Source: Sphingomonas abietis (GTDB taxonomy: Bacteria > Pseudomonadota > Alphaproteobacteria > Sphingomonadales > Sphingomonadaceae). Taken from it: a stretch of 64,000 nucleotides of DNA. The notes under the pieces were generated by a model. The model did not search any database. It saw only the letters and a program-made list of their open reading frames with translations, and was not told where the DNA came from. The position numbers and the translations under genes are program-made. The stretch lies in NCBI RefSeq assembly GCF_027625475.1, contig NZ_CP115174.1, positions 372,001 to 436,000 on the forward strand. Direction: 5' to 3'. This document shows positions 1 through 8,466 of the stretch, one piece after another (positions within the stretch are counted from its first letter, which is position 1; each line of letters opens with the position of its first letter).

Positions 1-327
1 CCCGGCGCGGTCATTGTCGATCTCGGCGCCGAGGGGGGCGGCAATTGCGAAGGTACACGGCCCGGCGAGACGGTCACGATCGGCGCGGTCACGCTGCTCG
101 GGCCGCTCAACGTGCCGTCGGCGCTCGCCCAGCATGCCAGCGAGCTCTACGCCAAGAACCTGCTCAATCTCCTCCAGCTGATCGTCAAGGACGGGGCGAT
201 CCAGCTCGATTTCGCCGACGAGGTCATCGCCGGCACGGTCGCCGTCCATGACGGCGCGATCACCAACGAGGCGCTGCGCCGGGCGCTCGAACCCGGCACC
301 GATGCCGCCACGGAGGCCGCCCGATGA
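1..327 (+). CDS. pntAA: NAD(P) transhydrogenase subunit alpha 1, 3' part only
   Basis: Only the C-terminal 108 residues are inside the window; the gene starts upstream. The reading frame is open from base 1 and contains GGNCEGTRPGE, LLGPLNVPS and SELYAKNLLNLL, all recognisable from the end of the NAD(H)-binding alpha subunit of proton-translocating transhydrogenase. The enzyme transfers hydride from NADH to NADP+ at the cytoplasmic membrane using the proton gradient. The final TGA overlaps the start of the next gene (ATGA), so the subunits are translationally coupled. The split into alpha1, alpha2 and beta is the usual alphaproteobacterial arrangement. Confidence 0.93.
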   Translation, partial: PGAVIVDLGAEGGGNCEGTRPGETVTIGAVTLLGPLNVPSALAQHASELYAKNLLNLLQLIVKDGAIQLDFADEVIAGTVAVHDGAITNEALRRALEPGTDAATEAAR

Positions 328-632
328 CCATCGACACCGCGATGACATGGCTGATCGCCCTCTATATCTTCATGCTCGCGGCCTTCACCGGCTATGAGGT
401 GATCAGCCGGGTGCCGTCGATCCTGCACACGCCGTTGATGTCCGGCTCGAACTTCATCCACGGCATGGTCGTGGTCGGTGCGCTCCACGCGCTGCTCACC
501 GCGACCAGCCCGTTCGGCCAGGCCGCCGGCTTCGTCGCCGTCGCGCTCGGCGCGGCCAATGCCGCCGGCGGCTATGTCGTCACCGACCGGATGCTCGCGA
601 TGTTCAAGTCGAGCGGCAAGGCCGGGAAATAA
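324..632 (+). CDS. pntAB: NAD(P) transhydrogenase subunit alpha 2 (membrane)
   Basis: A 102-residue membrane protein with about three hydrophobic segments (MTWLIALYIFMLAAFTGYEV, a central stretch with HGMVVVGALHALL, and a Gly/Ala-rich segment near residues 65-90). It lies between pntAA and pntB. This is the small membrane-spanning piece that is fused to the C terminus of PntA in enterobacteria but separate in alphaproteobacteria. With pntB it forms the proton channel. Its start overlaps the pntAA stop by four bases, and pntB begins two bases after its own stop. Confidence 0.93.
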   Translation: MTIDTAMTWLIALYIFMLAAFTGYEVISRVPSILHTPLMSGSNFIHGMVVVGALHALLTATSPFGQAAGFVAVALGAANAAGGYVVTDRMLAMFKSSGKAGK

Positions 633-633
633 C

Positions 634-2049
634 ATGCTCGCCCAGCATCTCACCGGCCTGAGCGGCCTCGTCGCAGCCGCCCTGTTCATCTTCGGCCTCA
701 AGCGGATGGCGTCGCCCGCTTCCGCTCTGTCGGGGATCGTGCTCGCCGGGGTCGGCATGGTCGTCGCGGTGGCGGCGAGCTTCCTCATCCTGTTCGATCT
801 CGACGTGGCGGCACGCGATCATCTCGCGACCAACCTTGCGCTCGCGCTCGTCGCGCTGGCACTGGGCGGCGGCTGGGCGTGGCGGCGCGGCGGCAAGGTC
901 GAGATGACCGCCATGCCGCAGATGGTCGCGCTGTATAACGGCATGGGTGGCGGCGCGGCGGCGGCGATCGCGGCCGCTGGGCTGGCGGGGCAGGAGACGA
1001 CCGGCCCGCTCCTGCTCGCCGTGACCGTGATCGGCGCGCTGATCGGCTCGATCTCCCTGACCGGATCGGTCATCGCCTGGGCGAAGCTCGACGGGCGGAT
1101 CGCCAAGCCGTGGCGCTTCGCCGGGCAGCGGCTGGTCAACGCTACGGTGTTCGTCGCCACGGTCCTGGTCGGTGCCGCCGCGGTCGCGCTGCATGGCGGG
1201 CCGGACGGGGCGTGGCTGGCCGGCCTGTTCTTCGTCGGCGCGCTCGCCTTCGGGATCCTGATGACGCTGCCGATCGGCGGTGCCGACATGCCGGTGGTGA
1301 TCTCGCTCTACAACGCCTTCACCGGGCTCGCGGTCGGGCTCGAAGGCTTCGCGCTGCAAAACCCCGCGCTGATGATCGCGGGCATGGTGGTGGGATCGGC
1401 CGGCACGCTGCTGACGCTGCTGATGGCCAAGGCGATGAACCGGTCGCTCGCCAATGTGCTGTTCTCGAACTTCGGCGACGGCGCGGCTTCGGGCGGCGCC
1501 GCGGTGCATGGCGAGATGAAGGCGAGCGATGCCGGCGATGCGGCGATCGCGATGCGCTATGCGTCGAGCGTCATCATCATCCCCGGCTATGGCCTGGCCG
1601 TCGCGCAGGCGCAGCAGAAGCTCTACGAGCTGGTCAAGCTGCTCCAGGCCGCCGAGGTCGACGTCAAGTTCGCGATCCATCCGGTCGCGGGCCGGATGCC
1701 CGGCCATATGAACGTGCTGCTCGCCGAGGCCGGCGTCCCCTACGACATCATCTTCGACATGGACGAGGTCAACGCGGACTTCCCGAATACCGACGTCGCG
1801 CTGGTGATCGGCGCCAACGACGTCGTCAATCCGGCCGCACGCACCGACAAGTCTTCGCCGATCTACGGCATGCCGATCCTCGATGCCGACAAGGCACGCC
1901 AAGTCTACGTCATCAAGCGCGGCCAGGGCAAAGGCTATTCCGGCGTCGAGAACCTGCTCTTCTTCGAGGAGAATTGCAGCATGGTCTATGGCGATGCGCA
2001 GGCGGTCCTCACCCGGATGGTACAGGCCGTGAAGGATCTCGGCGCCTGA
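634..2049 (+). CDS. pntB: NAD(P) transhydrogenase subunit beta
   Basis: A 471-residue protein. Residues 1-270 are multiple membrane helices, followed by the soluble NADP(H)-binding domain. That domain shows IIPGYGLAVAQAQ, FAIHPVAGRMPGHMNVLLAEA, DVALVIGANDVVNPAA and VIKRGQGKGYSGVEN, all hallmark PntB segments. The ATG at 634 was chosen because it follows the pntAB stop by one base and gives the normal family length; the open frame extends further upstream over pntAB but without support. Together with the two alpha subunits it makes NADPH at the expense of the proton-motive force. Confidence 0.95.
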   Translation: MLAQHLTGLSGLVAAALFIFGLKRMASPASALSGIVLAGVGMVVAVAASFLILFDLDVAARDHLATNLALALVALALGGGWAWRRGGKVEMTAMPQMVALYNGMGGGAAAAIAAAGLAGQETTGPLLLAVTVIGALIGSISLTGSVIAWAKLDGRIAKPWRFAGQRLVNATVFVATVLVGAAAVALHGGPDGAWLAGLFFVGALAFGILMTLPIGGADMPVVISLYNAFTGLAVGLEGFALQNPALMIAGMVVGSAGTLLTLLMAKAMNRSLANVLFSNFGDGAASGGAAVHGEMKASDAGDAAIAMRYASSVIIIPGYGLAVAQAQQKLYELVKLLQAAEVDVKFAIHPVAGRMPGHMNVLLAEAGVPYDIIFDMDEVNADFPNTDVALVIGANDVVNPAARTDKSSPIYGMPILDADKARQVYVIKRGQGKGYSGVENLLFFEENCSMVYGDAQAVLTRMVQAVKDLGA

Positions 2050-2084
2050 TCCCGGCGACGCCCCCCATTTCAGGAGAAGATATC

Positions 2085-3476
2085 ATGGCCTATGCGACGA
2101 TCAATCCCTATACCGGCGACACGCTCGCGACCTTTGCGGACGCGACCGACGATGAGGTCCGCGCTGCGCTCGGCGCCGCCCACACGGCCTTCCTGGGCTG
2201 GCGCGAGACATCCTTCGCGCAGCGCGCGGCGATCCTGCAGAAGGCGGCCGACCTGTTGCGGCGGGACAGCGACGGCTATGCCAAGCTGCTGACGCTGGAG
2301 ATGGGCAAGCTCTTTTCGGAGGCGAAGGCGGAGGTCGAGCTCTCGGCCAAGATCTTCGAATATTATGTCCGCAACGCCGCGACGCTGCTGGCTCCGGAAA
2401 AGCTGCCGGTGCTCGATCCGGCCGAGGGCGACGCCACCCTGGTCCATGAGCCGCTCGGCGTGCTGCTCGCGATCGAGCCCTGGAATTTCCCTTATTACCA
2501 GATCGCCCGCATCCTCGCGCCGCAGCTGTCGGCGGGCAACACGCTGCTGCTGAAACATGCCTCGAACGTCCCGCAATGCGCTGCCGCCTTCGAGCGGCTG
2601 ATGGCGGAGGCAGGGCTGCCGCAGGGGGCGTTCCGCAACCTCTACGCCACCCGCACGCAGATCGAGCTCATCCTCAACGACGATCGCGTCCATGGCGTGG
2701 CGCTGACCGGCTCCGAAGCGGCGGGGTCTGTGGTCGCCGCGCAGGCCGGCAAGGCGCTCAAGAAATCGACCATGGAGCTGGGTGGCGCCGATGCCTTCGT
2801 CGTGCTGGCCGATGCCGATCTGGAGAAGACGACGCGATGGGCGGTGTTCGGCCGCCACTGGAACGGCGGCCAGGTCTGCGTGTCGTCGAAGCGCATGATC
2901 ATCGTCGATCCGGTCTATGAGGATTTCCTCGCGCGCTATCGCATCGGCGTGGCCGGGCTCGTCGCCGGCGATCCCTTCGATCCGGCGACCACGCTCGCGC
3001 CCCTGTCGTCGCGCGGCGCCGCCGATGAGATCAAGGACAAGATTCGCGAGGCGGTCAAGCTCGGCGCCAAGGCCGAGGAAGTGGGGCCGCCGGTGCCCAA
3101 CCAGGGCGCGTTCGTCCAGCCGACGATCCTCACCGACGTCGGCGAGGACAATCCGGCGCGCTATTGGGAGTTCTTCGGCCCGGTCTCGATGCTGTTCCGG
3201 GCGAAGGACGAAGACGATGCGGTGCGGATCGCCAACGATTCCCCCTTCGGTCTCGGCGGTTCGGTGTTCACCGCCGATCCGGCGCATGGCGCCAAGGTCG
3301 CCGCGCGCATCTCGACCGGCATGGTGTTCGTCAATCACCCGACCAAGGTCGAGGCCGACCTGCCGTTCGGGGGCATCCGCCGCTCGGGCTATGGGCGCGA
3401 GCTGATCGGGCTCGGCCTCAAGGAGTTCGTCAACCACAAGCTCATCGATGTCGTCGACATCGACGCGCATTTCTGA
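2085..3476 (+). CDS. NAD(P)-dependent aldehyde dehydrogenase, succinate-semialdehyde type
   Basis: A 463-residue aldehyde dehydrogenase. The general base is Glu231 in MELGG and the catalytic nucleophile is Cys265 in GGQVCVSSK, 34 residues apart as expected. The PWNFPYYQ segment and the C-terminal PFGGIRRSGYGREL are typical of the family. The short length without an N-terminal extension resembles the Sad/YneI branch of succinate-semialdehyde dehydrogenases, but the true aldehyde is not provable from sequence. AGGAGA lies eight bases before the ATG. It follows pntB by 35 bases and precedes an alcohol dehydrogenase by 57 bases, so all may be co-transcribed, pairing alcohol and aldehyde oxidation with NADH/NADPH exchange. 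Confidence 0.85.
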   Translation: MAYATINPYTGDTLATFADATDDEVRAALGAAHTAFLGWRETSFAQRAAILQKAADLLRRDSDGYAKLLTLEMGKLFSEAKAEVELSAKIFEYYVRNAATLLAPEKLPVLDPAEGDATLVHEPLGVLLAIEPWNFPYYQIARILAPQLSAGNTLLLKHASNVPQCAAAFERLMAEAGLPQGAFRNLYATRTQIELILNDDRVHGVALTGSEAAGSVVAAQAGKALKKSTMELGGADAFVVLADADLEKTTRWAVFGRHWNGGQVCVSSKRMIIVDPVYEDFLARYRIGVAGLVAGDPFDPATTLAPLSSRGAADEIKDKIREAVKLGAKAEEVGPPVPNQGAFVQPTILTDVGEDNPARYWEFFGPVSMLFRAKDEDDAVRIANDSPFGLGGSVFTADPAHGAKVAARISTGMVFVNHPTKVEADLPFGGIRRSGYGRELIGLGLKEFVNHKLIDVVDIDAHF

Positions 3477-3533
3477 GCGCCGGCGCCCGCGACATCGGGC
3501 CGGTGCAGAGGATCACACAAGAAGGAGGCCCTC

Positions 3534-4562
3534 ATGGCCAAGACGATGAAGGCCGCGGTCGTCCGCGCATTCGGACAGCCGCTCGTGATCGAGGAGGTCG
3601 CGATTCCCGAGCCCGCCGCCGGGCAGATCGTCGTGAAGATCGCCGCGACGGGGGTCTGCCACACCGATCTCCATGCCGTGGACGGGGATTGGCCGGTCAA
3701 GCCCAACCCGCCCTTCATTCCGGGGCATGAAGGCGTCGGCCATGTCGTCGCGGTCGGATCGGGCGTCACGCATGTCCGCGAGGGCGACCGCGTCGGCGTG
3801 CCCTGGCTCTATACCGCCTGCGGCCATTGCAGCCATTGCCTGGGCGGCTGGGAGACGCTGTGCGTCGATCAGCAGAATACCGGCTATTCGGTCAACGGCA
3901 GCTTCGCCGAATATGTCCTCGCCGATCCGAACTATGTCGGCCACCTCCCGGACAATGTGTCGTTCATCGATATCGCCCCGATCCTGTGCGCCGGCGTGAC
4001 CGTCTACAAGGGGCTCAAGGTCACCGACACCAAGCCGGGCGACTGGGTGGTGATCTCGGGGATCGGCGGGCTCGGCCACCTCGCCGTGCAATATGCCAAG
4101 GCGATGGGGCGCAACGTGCTCGCGGTCGATATCGACGACGACAAGCTCGATCTGGCCAGGCAGCTCGGCGCATCGCTCGTCGTCAATGCGCGCGCGGAGG
4201 ATCCCGTCGCGTTCGTGAAGAAATCGATCGGCGGCGCGCAGGGCGTCCTCGTCACGGCGGTTTCGCCCAAGGCCTTCGGTCAGGCGATGGGCATGGTCGA
4301 GCGCGGCGGCACGGTGGCGTTGAACGGCCTGCCCCCGGGGGACTTCCCGCTGCCGATCTTCGATACCGTGCTGAACGGGATCACGGTGCGGGGCTCGATC
4401 GTGGGCACGCGGCTCGACCTTCAGGAGGCGCTGAACTTCGCGGGCGAGGGCAAGGTCAAGGCGACGGTCGAGACCGAGCGCCTTGAAAACATCAACACCG
4501 TCTTCGCGCGGATGCACAAGGGCGACATCCAGGGCCGCGTCGTCCTCGATTTCGAGGCCTAG
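3534..4562 (+). CDS. adhP: Zinc-dependent alcohol dehydrogenase, AdhP-like
   Basis: A 342-residue medium-chain dehydrogenase. Catalytic zinc ligands are visible as Cys42 (GVCHTDLH) and His65-Glu66 (PGHEGVG). The structural zinc site is Cys96, Cys99, Cys102 and Cys110 (CGHCSHC to ETLC). The Rossmann motif [14 protein letters not shown] is intact and the end GRVVLDF is typical of the ethanol-preferring AdhP group. A strong GAAGGAGG ribosome-binding site precedes the ATG. The substrate is probably a short primary alcohol. With the aldehyde dehydrogenase just upstream it could carry an alcohol through to the acid. Confidence 0.9.
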   Translation: MAKTMKAAVVRAFGQPLVIEEVAIPEPAAGQIVVKIAATGVCHTDLHAVDGDWPVKPNPPFIPGHEGVGHVVAVGSGVTHVREGDRVGVPWLYTACGHCSHCLGGWETLCVDQQNTGYSVNGSFAEYVLADPNYVGHLPDNVSFIDIAPILCAGVTVYKGLKVTDTKPGDWVVISGIGGLGHLAVQYAKAMGRNVLAVDIDDDKLDLARQLGASLVVNARAEDPVAFVKKSIGGAQGVLVTAVSPKAFGQAMGMVERGGTVALNGLPPGDFPLPIFDTVLNGITVRGSIVGTRLDLQEALNFAGEGKVKATVETERLENINTVFARMHKGDIQGRVVLDFEA

Positions 4563-4823
4563 CTCCTCGCCGCGCGGCGGGTGCGGCGGGGCCGTGCCCG
4601 CCACGCCGTTCCAGTCGACCGTCGGGAGACGTGTTTCTGGCATCGCCCGCCTCGTGCAGCGAAGCGGCCTACATCTGCGCTCGGCGGCCCCGTCATGGCC
4701 TGACGGCGGCGCATTGGTGCGCACGACGCGGCGGTGGTCGCCGCCGCCCCGCCGGGCACTACTTCATGGTTGCGATCATGAGCTTGGCCGCACGCCGATA
4801 TCGTGCGGCCAGGGCGGGGATTC

Positions 4824-6017
4824 TCAGCTCAGTCGCGCGTAGCGTCGGCAATGTTCGAGATATCCGATCTCATGCGCGCCGGCGAGATCGACCACCGTTC
4901 GCCACAACCATGAGGGGGCTTCGGTCTTGCCGGCACGATCCCGGCCAAAGCATTCCGCCAGGGCCTGCCGGCCCGCTGCGTCGAGCTGTCGCGCATGGGC
5001 GCGGCCCACGACATAAGCGAGATAGGCGCCCGCTTCGACGGCTTCACCACGGGAAAATTGACCGACCTCCAATTTCAGATCCTGCGGTGCCAGTTCCCGC
5101 AGCACGACCGGGCGGCCGAGCAGGTGGGTGGCGATCATCCGGTCGCCGAGATTGGGCGACAAGGCCATCGCCCCGGCGACGACGCGCTCGCCCGGATCGG
5201 ACGGCATGGTGGCGGATTTCGCGACCGGTGCGACCGAGGGCAGGGCCTCCTTGATATCGACCAGCGCAAGATATTCCTGCCTGTCGCCCTTGCGCCGGAT
5301 CCCGAGCAGGACGGCAAAGCGCAGATGACCGAGCGAGCTGCATCCCTTTTTCCAATAGGCCGCATCGACCACGCGCAACCGCGCTTTCCTGCCGGCCTTG
5401 GCGAGGTCGAGGGCGCGTTCACGAATCTCCTCGTCTTCGAAGAGCGCGGTGATGGCGTGCCGCTCCTCCGTCGAGAGCGCCCAGAAGCGCTTGCCGAGCG
5501 GGAGAGACGGCTCTTCGTCGCCGATCCGCTCCATGGCGAGATGGCGCCAGCCGCGCGCGGATGCCCTCTTCCGAACCGTGCGGACGACGTCCGGCTCCGG
5601 CGAGGCCTCGCCGTCATCATGCGGATGCATGGCCTGGCCATAGCCCCGGATCATCGCCTCCAGCATCCTGGCGGTGGTGACGCCGGGCAGATCGGAGCTG
5701 CGCGCGGCAGTTTCCAGCGACAGTCCCAGCCGGATCAGATCCAGTGCCGGGTTACCGATCACCGTCTGATCGAGATCGCGTATCTGGAAATCGATGTTGC
5801 GCTCGCTGTCGGCGAGTGGACCGAGATTGCCGAGATGACAGTCACCGCAGATCCAGATCGCCGGGCCGGGCGGCACCAGCCGGGCGGCCGGCATCTCGGC
5901 CAGCCATCGGTAGAAATTCCCGGTATTGCCACGCACATAGGCATGGACCGAACTCGCCATCTTGCGCGCATGCGTCTCGTCTAGGATCGCGGCGCGCTCA
6001 TCGGGTGCGATCCTCAA
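4824..6017 (-). CDS. DUF2252 family protein
   Basis: About 397 residues. The DUF2252 family is recognisable from the opening segment (KMASSVHAYVRGNTGNFYRWL), GDCHLGNLG, a DFQIRDLDQTVIGNPALDLIRL block and the late QLDAAGRQAL/YARLS region. The GDxHxxN pattern resembles kinase-like phosphotransfer folds, but no reaction has been established for this family as far as I know. I propose a TTG start at 6017 because the TTGA there overlaps the stop of the upstream small gene and keeps the conserved N-terminal segment. The first in-frame ATG (5960) would remove part of it. It looks like the second gene of a two-gene operon. Confidence 0.8.
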   Translation of the reverse strand: MRIAPDERAAILDETHARKMASSVHAYVRGNTGNFYRWLAEMPAARLVPPGPAIWICGDCHLGNLGPLADSERNIDFQIRDLDQTVIGNPALDLIRLGLSLETAARSSDLPGVTTARMLEAMIRGYGQAMHPHDDGEASPEPDVVRTVRKRASARGWRHLAMERIGDEEPSLPLGKRFWALSTEERHAITALFEDEEIRERALDLAKAGRKARLRVVDAAYWKKGCSSLGHLRFAVLLGIRRKGDRQEYLALVDIKEALPSVAPVAKSATMPSDPGERVVAGAMALSPNLGDRMIATHLLGRPVVLRELAPQDLKLEVGQFSRGEAVEAGAYLAYVVGRAHARQLDAAGRQALAECFGRDRAGKTEAPSWLWRTVVDLAGAHEIGYLEHCRRYARLS

Positions 6018-6238
6018 CGATGCGCCTCGCGTGCCGCCTTCTGCGCCTTGGCCTGCTGGGCATAATGATGGTGTGCGACGACACAGCCGACCGCCGCACC
6101 GGCGATGGCATGACCCCTGCCGACGAAATGGCCGGCGACACCGCCGGCCGCGGCGCCCCGGATGCAACCTTTCGCCAGCGCCGGCGAGGCGCCGACGAGC
6201 AACATGGGGACGGCGAGCATGGTGATGGCGAGGCGCAT
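6014..6238 (-). CDS. Small exported Gly/Ala-rich protein
   Basis: A 74-residue protein with a clean signal peptide (MRLAITMLAVPMLLVGASPALA), then a Gly/Ala-rich stretch (GAAAGGVAGHFVGRGHAIAGAAVG). The stretch looks like a short glycine-zipper membrane hairpin, followed by a charged tail rich in His, Lys and Ala. AAGGAG precedes the ATG. It overlaps the DUF2252 start by four bases, so the two genes are probably translationally coupled. Function unknown; small glycine-zipper proteins are often periplasmic or outer-membrane associated. Confidence 0.7.
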   Translation of the reverse strand: MRLAITMLAVPMLLVGASPALAKGCIRGAAAGGVAGHFVGRGHAIAGAAVGCVVAHHHYAQQAKAQKAAREAHR

Positions 6239-6527
6239 GGGGTTCTCCTTGGGGAGGGGAATACCCCCGCGACGGCTTCGGGTTCCATGAACTCGCGGTA
6301 AGGTCGGCCTGCGGCGATGCGTACGTCCGCCGTCGGTGCATCGTGCCGGATCGGGGATGCGGATCTTCTCTTGGCCCAGCGACGGCGCCGCCCTAAGGCG
6401 CTCACCCGACTGGAGCCATCGATCCGGCTATATCGGGCCAATGGCTCCAGTGAATTGTTTTACCGCGATTTCTTCATCGACAGATGACCCCATCTGGCCG
6501 GGAAACCGCTTGAGAAGTATTGTATCT

Positions 6528-6746
6528 GTGACCGACACCTACCGCCTCTATCGCATGAACGCGCTCACCGGCGCCATTCTGGACGTCGAGGATTTCCAGT
6601 CCTTTTCCGATGATCAGGCGATCGAACGGGCACTGGCCGATGCCGGTGAGCGCCGGATCGAATTGTGGTGCGGCAGCCGCAAATTGCTTGCCATCAGCGG
6701 GCGTGGCGGCCCGAGCGAACTGACCATCGCGCGCCCGCCCGAATAA
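6528..6746 (+). CDS. Conserved-looking short hypothetical protein
   Basis: A 72-residue soluble protein with no signal peptide or membrane segment. The composition is protein-like (YRLYRMNALTGAILDVEDF, then DDQAIERALADAG and RRIELWCGSRKLLAI), and the IELW-C-G pattern looks like a real folded domain. I chose the GTG at 6528, preceded by GAGAAG. The first ATG is at 6555. It stands alone between the DUF2252 pair and the minus-strand cysE gene, with which it converges. I do not recognise a function. Confidence 0.6.
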   Translation: MTDTYRLYRMNALTGAILDVEDFQSFSDDQAIERALADAGERRIELWCGSRKLLAISGRGGPSELTIARPPE

Positions 6747-6754
6747 CGGGGCGG

Positions 6755-7657
6755 TCAGGGCTTGTCCGGTCTGGCGGAAATGTCCGGAATCGGTGCCCGG
6801 ACGACGCTTCCGGCTGGTACGTTCTGGCGAAGAACGATATTCGCGTCGATGGTCACGTCCGCGCCGATGTCGATTGGGCCGAGCAGGGCCGCGCCGGGCA
6901 GGATCACGGTGCGGTCGCCGACCGCAGGGTGGCGGCGTTCGTCGCGTGCGCCGCCGAGCCCGCCGATGGTCACCCCCTGGTGGATGTGGACGTCGGCACC
7001 GATCATCGCGGTTTCGCCGATGATGACGCCGGTGCCATGGTCGATGAACAGCCCAGGCCCGATCGCGGCGCCCGGATGAATGTCTATGCCGGTCTGGCGG
7101 TGCGCGATTTCCGCGATCGACCGTGCCACGATCCGCGATCCTTCGCGATACAGGGCATGGGCGATGCGGTGATGGATGATGGCGATCAGCGAAGGATAGG
7201 ACAGCAGGATCTCATCGACGCTGCTCGCAGCCGGATCGAGGCGATAGGCGGCCTGCACATCGGCATCGAGCCGACGCCGTATATCGGTGAGGCGCGCGGC
7301 GAGCGATCCGATGATCGCGATCGCCCGATCGGCGGCTTCGGCCTGTTCCCCATCGATGTCGGCCAGCTCGAATTCGAGGATCAGCTGCGCCGCCAGCTGG
7401 TCCAGCGCCGTCTCGAGCGTGGCGGCGACATAGGCGTTCTCATTGGCGGCGGTGAGCGCGGGCGGCCCGAAGCGAAGCGGAAACAAGGCCGAGATCAGCT
7501 CGCGCAAGATCCGCTTCAGGGCGGATTGCGAGGGGAAATCAATGCCCAGTTCCGCATGACGGGCGTGCGCGACCCGCCAATCCTGCCGCGCATGACGCAA
7601 GTCCTCGATCGTGCGCTCGATATTGCCGGGGAAGGCAGCGTCGATGGTCTCGGTCAT
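6755..7657 (-). CDS. cysE: Serine O-acetyltransferase
   Basis: A 300-residue enzyme that makes O-acetyl-L-serine from serine and acetyl-CoA, the first step of cysteine synthesis. The C-terminal half shows the left-handed beta-helix hexapeptide repeats and the active-site region (DIHPGAAIGPGLFIDHGTGVIIGETAMIG, VHIHQGVTIGG). A longer N-terminal helical domain is present, as in the EpsC-type family. The start ATG overlaps the TGA of the upstream hydrolase (ATGA), so the pair is coupled. The nearby sulfatase locus releases sulfate, which would feed the same cysteine pathway; that link is inference. Confidence 0.88.
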   Translation of the reverse strand: MTETIDAAFPGNIERTIEDLRHARQDWRVAHARHAELGIDFPSQSALKRILRELISALFPLRFGPPALTAANENAYVAATLETALDQLAAQLILEFELADIDGEQAEAADRAIAIIGSLAARLTDIRRRLDADVQAAYRLDPAASSVDEILLSYPSLIAIIHHRIAHALYREGSRIVARSIAEIAHRQTGIDIHPGAAIGPGLFIDHGTGVIIGETAMIGADVHIHQGVTIGGLGGARDERRHPAVGDRTVILPGAALLGPIDIGADVTIDANIVLRQNVPAGSVVRAPIPDISARPDKP

Positions 7658-8280
7658 GCGGGGCGATTTCTTTTGCCGATGGGGTGACGGGCCGGCACCC
7701 GGACATGGGACGATCCCGCGTGCCGGGCATGATCGAGCCGCAGGCGATCGAGCAGCGCGATGCCATCGGGCCAGTCGTCGGCGCCCGACTCGACATTGAT
7801 GTGGCCGGCATCCCCCGCATCGATCAGCCTGGCCCCCCAGAGCTGCGCCAGATCGGCGACGCTCGAGAAGCTGGCATGGGGATCGGAGCGGCTCGCCACC
7901 AAGATGCTCGGGAAGGGAAGACGGGTTCCCGGTGCGGGCGCAAAGCGCCGGACAAGGCGATGCGCATCGGGGCGATCGACGTCCGGCGGCGTCACGAGCA
8001 GCGCCGCCTTGACCTTGTGCAGCCGGTCGGTCGATGCCTGCTGTGCCCACCAGGCGACGGCAAGGCAGCCAAGGCTGTGGGCGACGAGGAATACCGGCTG
8101 GCGCCGCCGTGCGATCGCGCGATCGAGGCGCGCCACCCATTGGTCGGTGGTCGGATCATCCCATGCGCCGAGATCCACCTTCAGCGCCTGCGGACGGTTT
8201 CGCAACCAATGGCTCTGCCAGTGCTCGGGGCCGCTGTCGAACAGTCCCGGAATGATGAGCTCATCGAACTTGGATGTCAT
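7654..8280 (-). CDS. RBBP9/YdeN-type alpha/beta hydrolase
   Basis: A 208-residue serine hydrolase fold. It opens with PGLFDSGPEHWQSHW, has the nucleophile elbow AHSLGCLA, then a late Asp in ASRSDPHASF and a His in DAGHINVESG, which is the pattern of the RBBP9/YdeN family. GGAGAGGG lies upstream of the ATG at 8280. Substrate unknown. It is the first gene of a two-gene minus-strand operon with cysE and is transcribed divergently from the LamG gene across a 186-base gap that contains a palindrome. Confidence 0.85.
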   Translation of the reverse strand: MTSKFDELIIPGLFDSGPEHWQSHWLRNRPQALKVDLGAWDDPTTDQWVARLDRAIARRRQPVFLVAHSLGCLAVAWWAQQASTDRLHKVKAALLVTPPDVDRPDAHRLVRRFAPAPGTRLPFPSILVASRSDPHASFSSVADLAQLWGARLIDAGDAGHINVESGADDWPDGIALLDRLRLDHARHAGSSHVRVPARHPIGKRNRPA

Positions 8281-8351
8281 CGGCCCTCTCCTGCGGCTAT
8301 GATCGGGTGGAGACGGGGATAGCCAGATCGATCTGGGCATGCCAAGAAATC

Positions 8352-8368
8352 TCTACTACATGAGTAGA
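8352..8368. promoter_or_regulatory. Palindromic operator candidate 1
   Basis: Perfect inverted repeat TCTACT / AGTAGA separated by five bases (ACATG), in the divergent gap between the hydrolase-cysE operon and the LamG gene. The core 15 bases (8353-8367) share their layout and 11 of 15 positions with the palindrome in front of the TonB-dependent receptor, and the differing positions stay symmetric. This suggests binding by the same dimeric regulator. The regulator is not identifiable in the window. Confidence 0.55.
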
Positions 8369-8466
8369 CAATTACGCTTCGCCCGGTAGGGAGGCCGCCA
8401 CCGCAGGAGGGATAGGCCTCCGCCGGGCGGCTTCACCCGGCATGCGAGTGGGTATGGGCGGCGCAT

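Noticed and set aside
4563..4823. A GC-rich stretch with short inverted repeats after adhP, considered as a terminator
   Set aside because: Stems are short and no T-run follows on either strand.
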